A stretch of 64,000 nucleotides of DNA from JAMLHH01 sp964653095 (GTDB lineage Bacteria; Bacteroidota; Bacteroidia; Chitinophagales; JADIYW01), in NCBI GenBank assembly GCA_964653095.1, contig CAZZEH010000002.1, positions 94,449-158,448 on the forward strand, given 5' to 3'. The translations under genes were made by a program, and so were the position numbers. The notes below the pieces were generated by a model. That model worked only from the letters and a program-made list of their open reading frames with translations. It was not told the origin of the DNA and made no database searches. Below, in pieces: positions 1 through 7,795 of this stretch (its first letter is position 1; each line of letters starts with the position of its first letter).

Positions 1-1
1 T

Positions 2-70
2 TTACTCTTTATTTATGCCAGAGAATTTGGCAGAAGATTTGATGTGGAGGAAATAAAATGGATTAGTTGA
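2..70 (+). CDS. possible 3' end of a gene cut by the window edge
   Basis: Frame 2 is open from the first base to a TGA at 68-70, giving 22 residues that end in FDVEEIKWIS and look like an ordinary protein C-terminus. Frame 3 is also open, to a TAA at 54-56, so the frame cannot be settled. No family can be named. The 77 bases after the stop hold no clear promoter. This is a weak call based only on reading frame and plausible amino-acid composition. Confidence 0.25.
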   Translation, partial: LLFIYAREFGRRFDVEEIKWIS

Positions 71-147
71 TTATCCAAAAATATTTTGTGAGAAAAACTA
101 CTTTTTTAGTAATATAATTGATATTGTTGCACAAAAAATAAACAGGT

Positions 148-369
148 ATGTATTGGACACTCGAATTGGCATCATATCTTGAAGATGCACCGTGGCCTTC
201 TACAAAAGATGAGCTGATAGACTATGCGATACGCAGCGGTGCTCCTATCGAGGTAATAGAAAACCTTCAGGAGTTGGAAGAGGAAGAGGAAATTTATGAG
301 AGCATTGAAGATATCTGGCCGGACTATCCGACAAAAGAAGATTTTCTCTTTAATGAAGATGAGTATTGA
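148..369 (+). CDS. DUF2795 domain-containing protein
   Basis: A 73-residue acidic protein starting MYWTLELASYLEDAPWP and ending in an aromatic and acidic tail (DIWPDYPTKEDFLFNEDEY). The whole chain matches the short Bacteroidota form of DUF2795 as I know it: an N-terminal helix-turn region that includes the KDELIDYAIRSGAP stretch (about residues 20-32), then a Glu-rich linker and the conserved WPDYPTKEDFLFNEDEY end. The function is unknown; the family is small, cytosolic and strongly conserved in this phylum. The ATG at 148 is the only sensible start. A strong terminator follows 31 bases after the stop, so the gene is probably transcribed alone or ends a transcript. Confidence 0.85.
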   Translation: MYWTLELASYLEDAPWPSTKDELIDYAIRSGAPIEVIENLQELEEEEEIYESIEDIWPDYPTKEDFLFNEDEY

Positions 370-400
370 TAATTTTAATTTGTTTAAAGAACATCTTAGT

Positions 401-429
401 AAAAGGCTTCTGATTGTAGAAGCCTTTTT
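401..429 (+). terminator. Rho-independent terminator after the DUF2795 gene
   Basis: A perfect 11-bp stem (401-411 with 418-428), loop GATTGT, ends in a run of T. The stem begins with four A, so it would also work on the minus strand. It separates the DUF2795 gene from the hydrolase gene at 503. Confidence 0.85.
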
Positions 430-463
430 CATTTGAGTTTGGTCAATCTTTCAAAATTTAACA

Positions 464-483
464 TTACAATGCATGCATTGTAA
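464..483. promoter_or_regulatory. perfect 20-bp palindrome, candidate operator
   Basis: TTACAATGCA is followed directly by its exact reverse complement, giving a 20-bp palindrome that ends 19 bases before the preferred start at 503. There is no T run, so it is not a terminator. Its length and symmetry resemble operators of dimeric repressors such as TetR-family proteins (inference). No regulator gene lies beside it. Confidence 0.6.
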
Positions 484-502
484 GTGAAAAAGGAGTATGT
501 TT

Positions 503-1387
503 ATGGAAACAAAACTAAAAATTATGGAAGCTGTAGTAGATCAAATTAAAGTTAGAAACGTCGATTTTAAGTTTGACGAAGTTTCTAAGCATTGGGTTTT
601 GAACAATCCAATTTTAACACACTTTATTAACAGTATGAATATAGTCTTCCCGGAAGGAGAAAGATTTTTTATACGAAGTGTGCGTAAGTATTCTAAACTG
701 GCTAAAGACCCGCAACTGAAGCGCGACATCAGAGGTTTTTGCGGTCAGGAAGGCATACACGCCAGAGAGCATGAGAAATTTTGGGAAGTCATGGAAGATC
801 AGGGTTTGGAACCATACAAATTTGCTACTTTCTTAAATAAAACTGCATTTGGAGGTGAATATGCCTTGGAAAAACTAATTGTCAAAGGACTTAATGCTAT
901 ATCTCCTGACTTGGGAGATAAAATGACCTTGTCACTGACTGCGGCATTAGAACATTATACGGCTATGATTGCCAATGCGGTATTCCATGAGCCAATCGCT
1001 ACCAATGATAATATGGCACCTCAAATGCTTGAATTGCTACACTGGCATGCTGCAGAAGAAATAGAGCATAAAGCGGTAAGTTATGATTTGTTACAGGTGG
1101 TGGATGACAATTATTATTTAAGAATCTCTGGAATGGGGCTGGCCACAATTGCCCTGTGGGGATATTTGGGATTAGGACAGCTGTATTTTATATCGAAAGA
1201 TGAAGATGTCAGCATTGTTAAGATTCCCGCTCAGGCATACGAGTTTTTCACTACCATAGTGTTGGGCGAAATAGGAAAAGGAATTGCCCGAAACTTCTTC
1301 AGCTACTTCAAAAGAGATTTCCATCCGAAAGATATTGATGACAGCTACCTGGCGGAAGAGTTTTTCTCTGACAAAGCCTATGCATAA
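503..1387 (+). CDS. predicted metal-dependent hydrolase (PF10118/COG3687 family)
   Basis: About 294 residues of mostly helical sequence. Metal-ligand type motifs can be read: FCGQEGIHAREHEKFW near residue 80, EHYTAMIA near 150 and WHAAEEIEHKAVSYDLL near 182. This pattern of paired Glu/His on helices is what defines the PF10118 'predicted metal-dependent hydrolase' family. Its substrate is not known. An in-frame ATG lies at 497, but AAGGAG at 490-495 is one base from it and seven bases from the ATG at 503, so 503 is the better start. A perfect palindrome lies just upstream, suggesting repressor control. A terminator follows at 1416. The family assignment is fairly secure; the chemistry is unproven. 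Confidence 0.8.
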   Translation: METKLKIMEAVVDQIKVRNVDFKFDEVSKHWVLNNPILTHFINSMNIVFPEGERFFIRSVRKYSKLAKDPQLKRDIRGFCGQEGIHAREHEKFWEVMEDQGLEPYKFATFLNKTAFGGEYALEKLIVKGLNAISPDLGDKMTLSLTAALEHYTAMIANAVFHEPIATNDNMAPQMLELLHWHAAEEIEHKAVSYDLLQVVDDNYYLRISGMGLATIALWGYLGLGQLYFISKDEDVSIVKIPAQAYEFFTTIVLGEIGKGIARNFFSYFKRDFHPKDIDDSYLAEEFFSDKAYA

Positions 1388-1415
1388 TTTGAAGGTTAAA
1401 ATATTGATTTTAAAT

Positions 1416-1443
1416 GGGTTGCCAGATTAGGCAGCCCTTTTTT
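1416..1443 (+). terminator. Rho-independent terminator after the metal-dependent hydrolase
   Basis: GGGTTGCC (1416-1423) pairs with GGCAGCCC (1430-1437), with one G-U wobble and loop AGATTA, followed by six T. Confidence 0.85.
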
Positions 1444-1610
1444 CTTGTTTCGATGAGGTCGATATTGCGTGCAATACAATTTTTTGCAAAAAATGACGTT
1501 GTGTGAATAACTGCTTAATCAGGATTTAATTTAAAACTGATTTTCGGGATTAAAAAAAATGTTGATAGTAGTGGTTTAAAAAGCTTTTGTTTAGTTATTG
1601 TTAAGAAAAC

Positions 1611-1639
1611 TTGTAACTTAAACCAAGAATTTATTTTTG
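1611..1639 (+). promoter_or_regulatory. Bacteroidota-type promoter for thiE
   Basis: TTG at 1611-1613 and TATTTTTG at 1632-1639, 18 bases apart, fit the phylum's TTG/TAnnTTTG consensus. The start codon is 26 bases downstream. The 222 bases between the terminator at 1443 and thiE hold nothing else I can name. Confidence 0.6.
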
Positions 1640-1665
1640 ATTAAAAAATAGTAAGCTGAAAGATT

Positions 1666-2319
1666 ATGGTAAGCCGTTTTCACTTAATTACACAGGATTT
1701 AAAGAACTTCTCCCATATTGAACAAATAAAAACGGCCTGTGAAAATGGAGCAAAATGTATCCAGTTAAGAGCAAAAAATAAAAATTATAATGATTGGATA
1801 AAAATTGCCAGCGAATCAATCCGAATTTGCAGGCAACATGGTGTAAAACTGATTATTAATGACAGCGTGCAGGTGGCGCTTGAAATAGATGCCGACGGGG
1901 TGCTTTTGGGTAAAGACGATATGCCGATTCATTCTGCCCGATCTCTGTTGGGACACGATAAGCTTATAGGCGGAACGGGCAATTCATTTGATGATTTAGT
2001 AAGAATTGCGGAAGAAGGTGCCGATTTTGCGGTGATGGGACCTTATAAATTTACTCCTACAAAGATGAATTTTAAAAGCCTGCTGGGTATAAATTCATAT
2101 AAGAAGCTGATGCAGTTTGTAAAAGACAGAAATATTAAACTCCCTATTATCGCAATTGGAGGAATCAAGCTAAAAGATGTAGAAGAGCTGTTTGACTTGG
2201 GAGTACATGGTATAGCTGTCTCATCTGCCGTGTTTTCTTCAGATTCTCCGGCTCTATCTATAAGTGAGTTTCAGGAGAAAATCGATAAAAAAGTAAACAG
2301 CCTTTCTTTCGCTTTGTAA
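1666..2319 (+). CDS. thiE: thiamine-phosphate synthase
   Basis: ThiE joins hydroxymethylpyrimidine diphosphate and thiazole phosphate to give thiamine phosphate. The 217-residue chain is a normal-length TIM barrel. Visible family motifs are QLRAK (33-37), IINDS (63-67), GVLLGKDD (78-85), the phosphate-loop segment GPYKFTPTK (125-133), AIGGI (163-167) and GIAVSSA (182-188). No other thiamine gene and no recognisable TPP riboswitch lies next to it, so it stands alone here, whereas in many relatives it sits in a thi cluster. It is convergent with the NADH dehydrogenase gene, 83 bases away. A TenI-like role is possible, but the GPxxxTxTK loop favours ThiE. Confidence 0.85.
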   Translation: MVSRFHLITQDLKNFSHIEQIKTACENGAKCIQLRAKNKNYNDWIKIASESIRICRQHGVKLIINDSVQVALEIDADGVLLGKDDMPIHSARSLLGHDKLIGGTGNSFDDLVRIAEEGADFAVMGPYKFTPTKMNFKSLLGINSYKKLMQFVKDRNIKLPIIAIGGIKLKDVEELFDLGVHGIAVSSAVFSSDSPALSISEFQEKIDKKVNSLSFAL

Positions 2320-2402
2320 AAACAGCAAATAATTTTATGAGGGAATCCCTGCTGATAAGATGCCCAAATTAATACATGAACAATCTTACCTGTTTAAGAA
2401 GT

Positions 2403-3725
2403 CTATACCGCTACCTCTTCTTTCACTTCTTGCGTATTTTTGACTTTTTTGGCCGGTCGGATTATTAGTCTCAGCACCCGATCGTAATTGATGTAATTAT
2501 ACATCCATCCGGTGAAAACTAAAAGCTTGTTTCTGAAACCTACTAACGACATCAGGTGTACAAACATCCAAATAACCCAGGCAGGGAAACCGCCGAGAGT
2601 AACTGTTTTTCCGGGAAAATCTACTACTGCCTTGTCTCTGCCCACAGTGGCCATAGAACCCTTGTCGAAATATTTGAATGCTTTGAGCGGTCTGCCATTT
2701 TCTTTATTGACTATATTTTTAGCCAGTAACTTACCCTGTTGGATTGCAACGGGGGCGACCATCGCATGGCCTCTCGGCAAGGCATCACTAATCATACAGG
2801 CAATATCACCAATAGCATAAATATCTTCTTCTCCCTCTATTTCGTTAAAGTCATTTACTTTAATTCTGCCGTTTGGCAAATAGGATGATTGATTGAGACC
2901 TTTTATTTCCGCACCTTTTACTCCGGCAGTCCAGATTACGGTGTCGGTGTGAATTTTATCTCCGTTGGCAAGCTCAAGAATATTATTTTCATAAGACTTA
3001 ACCGCTGTGTTCAGGTGAACGTTTACATCGAACTTTTTCAGATATTTTTCTGCCCATTTTTTTGATTTTTCTGACATGGGACCTAAAAGATTACCCATAG
3101 CCTCAAATAAATTTACCTCCATCTTGCTGAAGTCTAGCTCCGGATAATCTCTCGGGAGCATTCTTTTTTTCATTTCCCCGATAGCTCCGGCAAGCTCTAC
3201 TCCTGTAGGACCTCCGCCCACAATGGATATAGTCATCAGGGAGTGCTTCCTGCTGCTGTCGTATTCCAGCAGAACCTGCTCGAAATTTTCAATAATAAAA
3301 CTTCTTAAGTCTAAAGCCTCCGGAATGGATTTTAATGACAGCATTCTTGAAGTGCTGGATTCCGGAAGATTAAAGAAATTGGTTGTACTGCCGGTTGCAA
3401 TAACTAAAATATCGTACTTAATCTGACCGATATTGGTATTTAAAAACTTATTATCGGTATCTATACTTTCTACTTCTGCCAGTCTGAAAAAGACGTTACC
3501 TGCTTTTCGAAGCAGTTTTCTGAGCGGATAAGCTATAGAGGTAGAATCCAATCCTCCCGTAGCTACCTGATACAGTAGGGGCTGGAATGTATGATAGTTA
3601 TGTTTGTCGAGAAGAACTACCTGAAAATTTGATTTTCTAAGGCTTAGAGCCATATTCATACCGGCAAATCCTCCGCCGATTATTACAACTCTTTTTTGGG
3701 CTGTTTGTGGTATTCTAAGGTTCAT
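2403..3725 (-). CDS. type II NADH dehydrogenase (NAD(P)/FAD-dependent oxidoreductase)
   Basis: NDH-2 enzymes pass electrons from NADH to quinone at the inner face of the membrane without pumping protons. The 440 residues show the two-dinucleotide-fold layout: FAD-binding GGGFAG (17-22) followed by HNYHTFQPLLYQVATG (42-57), which is the signature of this family; a second glycine motif GGGPTG (170-175) for NADH; and YAIGDIA (303-309) near the flavin. The C-terminal part (about 370-425) is rich in Trp, Phe and Met and probably forms the membrane-contact helices. It is transcribed alone, divergently from the enoyl-CoA isomerase gene. Bacteroidota often carry this enzyme; this copy is of normal length and looks intact. 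Confidence 0.88.
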   Translation of the reverse strand: MNLRIPQTAQKRVVIIGGGFAGMNMALSLRKSNFQVVLLDKHNYHTFQPLLYQVATGGLDSTSIAYPLRKLLRKAGNVFFRLAEVESIDTDNKFLNTNIGQIKYDILVIATGSTTNFFNLPESSTSRMLSLKSIPEALDLRSFIIENFEQVLLEYDSSRKHSLMTISIVGGGPTGVELAGAIGEMKKRMLPRDYPELDFSKMEVNLFEAMGNLLGPMSEKSKKWAEKYLKKFDVNVHLNTAVKSYENNILELANGDKIHTDTVIWTAGVKGAEIKGLNQSSYLPNGRIKVNDFNEIEGEEDIYAIGDIACMISDALPRGHAMVAPVAIQQGKLLAKNIVNKENGRPLKAFKYFDKGSMATVGRDKAVVDFPGKTVTLGGFPAWVIWMFVHLMSLVGFRNKLLVFTGWMYNYINYDRVLRLIIRPAKKVKNTQEVKEEVAV

Positions 3726-3818
3726 GGCTTCAATTTTATTATATAATTCAAAATAGCCGGAATTGTTAAAGGAATTCGAATTAAAATGATAATATTTACA
3801 AACGTTTAACTTACAGAC

Positions 3819-4586
3819 ATGATTATGGAAACATTGACGCTCGAAAAGAAAAAAGATTACGTTGTAATGACATTAGATCGCGGTAAATCGAATCCGATGA
3901 ACTTTCAAATGCTGACAGAAATTATTCAGACACTAAAAGATTTAAAACACGATTCTGTTGTGAAAGGGCTTATTATTACCGGAAAGGAAAATTTCTATTC
4001 TGCCGGACTGGATTTGCCTGAAATAATTACTTACGACCGTGAAAAGACCAGAGATTTTTGGAGAGGTTTCATGGAGTTAATCTCTGAGTTAGTTTCTTTT
4101 CCCAAACCTCTGGTTGCATCCATAACCGGTCATGCACCTGCGGGAGGTTGTATCGTAGCTATTTCGTGTGATTACAGAGTCATGGCAGAAGGAAATTATA
4201 AAATAGGATTGAATGAAGTGCCGGTTGGTATCATTGTACCCCGACATGTGTACGACCTGTATGCATTTTGGCTCGGATCGCATAACGCTTACCAATTTTT
4301 GTTGGAGGGAAAATTGATGAATCCACAAAAAGCTTTGGAAGCAGGTCTGGTGGATGAAGTAGTACCGGCTGAAATGACATTGGAAGCTGCCGAGAAAAAG
4401 TTAGCTCAGTATTTAAGCTATAATCAGGAAACTTGGCGCGCTTCAAAATATAATATGAGAAGAAATTTAATAGAGAAAGTGTCTGCTTATGATGAAGCGA
4501 TGATAGATAGAGTAATAGAACATTGGTTTAGCCCCAAAACTCAACAAATCTTAAACGGTTTTGTGGCCATGCTAAAAAAGAAATAG
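3819..4586 (+). CDS. delta3,delta2-enoyl-CoA isomerase (ECI1-type crotonase)
   Basis: A 255-residue crotonase-fold protein. Unlike a standard hydratase, it follows the ECI1/DCI pattern: FYSAGLDL (59-66) and PAGGC (107-111) form the oxyanion hole, and GLNE (130-133) supplies one catalytic Glu, while the second hydratase Glu after GGGC is missing (here CIVAIS). Such enzymes shift the double bond of 3-enoyl-CoA to the 2-position during unsaturated fatty-acid oxidation. The resemblance to the mitochondrial form extends through PVGIIVP. The start may be ATG 3819 or the in-frame ATG at 3825. An AAACGTTT palindrome lies just upstream. The gene is followed at 44 bases by the T9SS pair, which has its own possible promoter. 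Confidence 0.8.
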   Translation: MIMETLTLEKKKDYVVMTLDRGKSNPMNFQMLTEIIQTLKDLKHDSVVKGLIITGKENFYSAGLDLPEIITYDREKTRDFWRGFMELISELVSFPKPLVASITGHAPAGGCIVAISCDYRVMAEGNYKIGLNEVPVGIIVPRHVYDLYAFWLGSHNAYQFLLEGKLMNPQKALEAGLVDEVVPAEMTLEAAEKKLAQYLSYNQETWRASKYNMRRNLIEKVSAYDEAMIDRVIEHWFSPKTQQILNGFVAMLKKK

Positions 4587-4587
4587 T

Positions 4588-4595
4588 TAGTTTTG
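4588..4595 (+). promoter_or_regulatory. possible -7 element before the porP-like gene
   Basis: TAGTTTTG fits TAnnTTTG. The nearest upstream TTG (4561-4563) is 24 bases away, slightly outside the usual spacing, so support is modest. Confidence 0.35.
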
Positions 4596-4629
4596 TCCCG
4601 TTCATGAAGTATTTTTTTCTTATTTAAAC

Positions 4630-5586
4630 ATGTCCTGTAGAGCAAAGAGTGTTTTTATCTTGATTTTTGTGGTCGGAATACTTCCGACATTTTCGGCTTT
4701 TGCTCAACAGACATCTCTGTTTTCAAGTTATTACTGGAACGAGCAGTTTTATAATCCTGCATACGTCGGCAGCAAAGATATGTTGCATATTCAGGTTCTG
4801 AATCGGATTCAGTGGGTCGGAATAGACGGAGCTCCCAACACTTTAAGTGCTTCTTTGCATTCTCCCTTTGCTAAAGATAATGTTGCCTTGGGAGTAAATT
4901 TTTATCACGACAGAATAGGTGCATTATCATCAAATGGATTGACAGTCCAGTATGCTTACAGATTGAAATTTAAGGACGATAAGTACAAGCTTTCTTTTGG
5001 ATTGCAAGGCGGTGCGGAATTTAGAAATCTTCAGTCTTCCAAATTGTCGGCCGGAGACGGAATACCGGACAATGTTGACCCTTCAAAATTTGAAAAAAGC
5101 TGGATCCCCGTTTTTGGCACCGGAATATATTTTTACAGTGATCGATTTTCTTTGGGTTGGGGGATTCCCCAGCTGCTTCCCAAAACTATGTTTAAGGATA
5201 ATAAATGGGGTATTCAACCTGAGTTTCAGATGTTTTTTTCCGGGGCATATCAGTTTGATGTAACCAATCAGTTTAAATTATTGCCGATAACTGCCATTCG
5301 TGTCATTCAAAATCAAAAAACTCAGGCAGAATTTAATCTGAATGGTATTTTTTACGATAAAGTTCTTGCCGGATTTGGTATCCGCACAGATAAGTCTATA
5401 GCCTTTATGGGACAGTATATCCATAGTTTTAGCGGAAATAAAAAAATGAATATTGGTTACTCTTATGACATGTCCTGGCGGGGTATTCGTCCTTCAAATT
5501 CGGGATCGCATGAAATCTTAATTTCATTCGGATTACCTAAGAAAAACACTTCATATATCGAGTATAAAAGCCCAAGATATTTTTGA
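4630..5586 (+). CDS. PorP/SprF family type IX secretion system outer-membrane protein
   Basis: A 318-residue outer-membrane beta-barrel of the PorP/SprF family, proteins that anchor T9SS or gliding components in Bacteroidota. A signal peptide covers roughly residues 1-26 and ends FSAFAQQ. The mature start TSLFSSYYWNEQFYNPAYVGS is the classic family opening, followed by QWVGIDGAPNTLSASLHSPF and GLGVNFYHD-like strands. It overlaps the next gene by one base (TGATG at 5584-5588), so the two are translationally coupled. Several paralogues usually occur per genome, often paired with an OmpA or PKD protein, so this need not be the core PorP. It could serve this operon's partner only. Confidence 0.9.
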   Translation: MSCRAKSVFILIFVVGILPTFSAFAQQTSLFSSYYWNEQFYNPAYVGSKDMLHIQVLNRIQWVGIDGAPNTLSASLHSPFAKDNVALGVNFYHDRIGALSSNGLTVQYAYRLKFKDDKYKLSFGLQGGAEFRNLQSSKLSAGDGIPDNVDPSKFEKSWIPVFGTGIYFYSDRFSLGWGIPQLLPKTMFKDNKWGIQPEFQMFFSGAYQFDVTNQFKLLPITAIRVIQNQKTQAEFNLNGIFYDKVLAGFGIRTDKSIAFMGQYIHSFSGNKKMNIGYSYDMSWRGIRPSNSGSHEILISFGLPKKNTSYIEYKSPRYF

Positions 5587-7778
5587 TGAAAAAACTTCTC
5601 CTGATACTATTAGTATTCATTTGGAATTGCTCAGGTCTGCATGCTCAGCATGAAATCAGGCAACAGGCATTAAACAGCTTTAATACTGCCAATTATTATT
5701 CCTCAATAAAGAGTCTGCTCAAACTTGAAGAAAGCGGTCTTGGAGATTTTGAAACCCGAATTCTTCTTGCTAAGTCTTACTATGCACAGCGTGAGTTTAA
5801 ATCAGCGCTTTTGTGGCTGCAAAAGGCGCGGGAAATAAACAGTTTTTCGCCAAAGTATAATGAATTATACGCAGACTTACTCAAAATATCCGGAGATTAT
5901 CAGAGTGCAGACTCTATTTATGAAACACTTGGAGAGTCTGTTGAATTTAAACATTCCAATCAACTTCAACACATTTCTTCGTCCGAATTTGAAGTTTATG
6001 AAATACCGAAATTTAACACCAAAGGAGACGAATTTGCACCGACATACTATAGAGATGGCATCATTTATATTGGAAATTCTAACAAAAAGAAAAATAATTA
6101 CCCGTGGAATAACAGAGCCTGGCTTCGCCCGTTTTATCTCCCTTATAAACCCTTGGGTGGCGAGAAAGGTACTCCGTCTGTTTTAAAAATACCTAAAACA
6201 AAGAAATATCATGTAGGAACAATTTCATTCACAAGAGGTGGAAGTACGGCTATTTTTTCTAAAAATCAGACAGAAGGGAAAAAACGTAAAAATAAGACTT
6301 CCGCTTTAGGACTGTACATAAGTAAAAGAAAAAGAGGTAAATGGGGGAAACCGGAATCTTTGTCGCTAAACAATTCCGGATATTCTGTTTCACATCCGGC
6401 ATTAAGTGCCAGTAAAATGGAAATGTTCTTTGTATCGGATATGCCGGGAGGCTATGGAGGTACGGATATTTATTTTGCAAGATATACGAATGGCAAATGG
6501 TCTGAACCCATTAATTTGGGACCGGAAGTTAATACGGATAAAGATGAGATGTTTCCTTTTGTCCATCAGGATGGCACTTTATATTTTGCTTCCGACGGAC
6601 ATCCGGGATATGGCGGATTGGATATTTTTTCTACTAAATATATTGGCGGGACTTGGAGTACACCTATGAATTTAGGACAAAATGTAAACTCAAGCTATGA
6701 TGATTTTGGATTAGTTTTGGATAGAAAAAAGAATAGCGGCTATTTTAGTTCCAATCGATTGGGAGGGCAAGGGAGCGATGACATCTACAGGTTGAAATCT
6801 TTGAATGAGAGCATAAAGTATAGAGGTGTAGTCATTGACAGTGTGACAGCGCACCCTTTATCAAACGTAATTATAACTACAAGTTATAATAATAGTGTTC
6901 AGAGTTATTTTTATACGGATGAAAGAGGAGAGTATGAGTTCTTCTTAAATAGTGAATTGGAAGAAGCTTCTGTACATTTTGGACTTAAGGGATATTTCCC
7001 GGTAGAGGAATCGCTTAGTTTAGACAGAGATGAAGTTGTGATAAACGTTAAACTACAACCGGTCAAACTAAATAGTGGTTTTATCATTCCCAATTTATAT
7101 TACGATTTTGACAGCACTAAATTAAAAGAATTAGCAAAAAAGGAATTGACTAAGTTAGCCGCCTTATTAAAAGAGAATTCTGATTGGATTGTTGAAATTG
7201 GTTCACACACAGATAGCAGGGCAAGTGTGACTTATAATCAGAAGTTATCAGAAGAAAGAGCAAAAAGTGTAGTGACTTTTTTAGTTCAGAATGGGATAAA
7301 GGCTTCAAGATTAGTGGCAAAGGGATATGGCGAAAGTCAGTTATTGAACCATTGTACGGATGGAATCAAGTGTGATGAAACTGAACATGCAATCAACAGG
7401 CGTACAGAAATTAAACTGATAGGTTTTGATCGTTTTGATGAAACTGTTGCCGATAAACAGAGCATAACTGAGGAAGTGTCCATACCCGCAGTTCAGGACT
7501 TAGTTTACAGAATTCAGCTTGGAATATATAGAGATTCAACTTATGCTTTTGATGAAAAAATATATGAGCTGGGCTTGATAGAAGTTGAGCAGTTAAAAGG
7601 AGAAAGAGGATTTCGATTTTACCTCGGTTCATTTAATCGCGGGCGTTCTGCACGGGAACAATTAAATAAAGTACAGGAAATAGGGCCTAAGGATGCGTTT
7701 TTAGTGGCGTTTTATCAGGGTACCCGAATTTCCTTAAAGGAGGCAGAGTATATTGAGAACCAAAGAGAGAAAGAGTGA
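5586..7778 (+). CDS. PorE-like OmpA-family protein: TPR, PD40 propeller, carboxypeptidase-regulatory-like, OmpA and SPOR domains
   Basis: A 730-residue envelope protein. In order: signal peptide (about 1-20, ending LHAQ); TPR-like helices (about 25-115); a PD40/WD40-like propeller with repeated SDxPGGYGGTDIYF and SNRLGGQGSDDIY blades (about 125-405); a carboxypeptidase-regulatory-like beta sandwich (about 410-485); an OmpA peptidoglycan-binding domain (about 495-615) with YYDFDS, HTDSR, LSEERA, GYGES and the NRRTE end; and a SPOR-like domain (about 645-730). The first four match the layout of T9SS PorE; the SPOR end is an addition. There is no lipobox (IWNC lacks it). The start is ATG 5586; the in-frame TTG at 5583 lies inside the preceding stop. 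It probably tethers the porP-like barrel to peptidoglycan (inference). Confidence 0.88.
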   Translation: MKKLLLILLVFIWNCSGLHAQHEIRQQALNSFNTANYYSSIKSLLKLEESGLGDFETRILLAKSYYAQREFKSALLWLQKAREINSFSPKYNELYADLLKISGDYQSADSIYETLGESVEFKHSNQLQHISSSEFEVYEIPKFNTKGDEFAPTYYRDGIIYIGNSNKKKNNYPWNNRAWLRPFYLPYKPLGGEKGTPSVLKIPKTKKYHVGTISFTRGGSTAIFSKNQTEGKKRKNKTSALGLYISKRKRGKWGKPESLSLNNSGYSVSHPALSASKMEMFFVSDMPGGYGGTDIYFARYTNGKWSEPINLGPEVNTDKDEMFPFVHQDGTLYFASDGHPGYGGLDIFSTKYIGGTWSTPMNLGQNVNSSYDDFGLVLDRKKNSGYFSSNRLGGQGSDDIYRLKSLNESIKYRGVVIDSVTAHPLSNVIITTSYNNSVQSYFYTDERGEYEFFLNSELEEASVHFGLKGYFPVEESLSLDRDEVVINVKLQPVKLNSGFIIPNLYYDFDSTKLKELAKKELTKLAALLKENSDWIVEIGSHTDSRASVTYNQKLSEERAKSVVTFLVQNGIKASRLVAKGYGESQLLNHCTDGIKCDETEHAINRRTEIKLIGFDRFDETVADKQSITEEVSIPAVQDLVYRIQLGIYRDSTYAFDEKIYELGLIEVEQLKGERGFRFYLGSFNRGRSAREQLNKVQEIGPKDAFLVAFYQGTRISLKEAEYIENQREKE

Positions 7779-7795
7779 GTCTTTCTGAGAATAAA

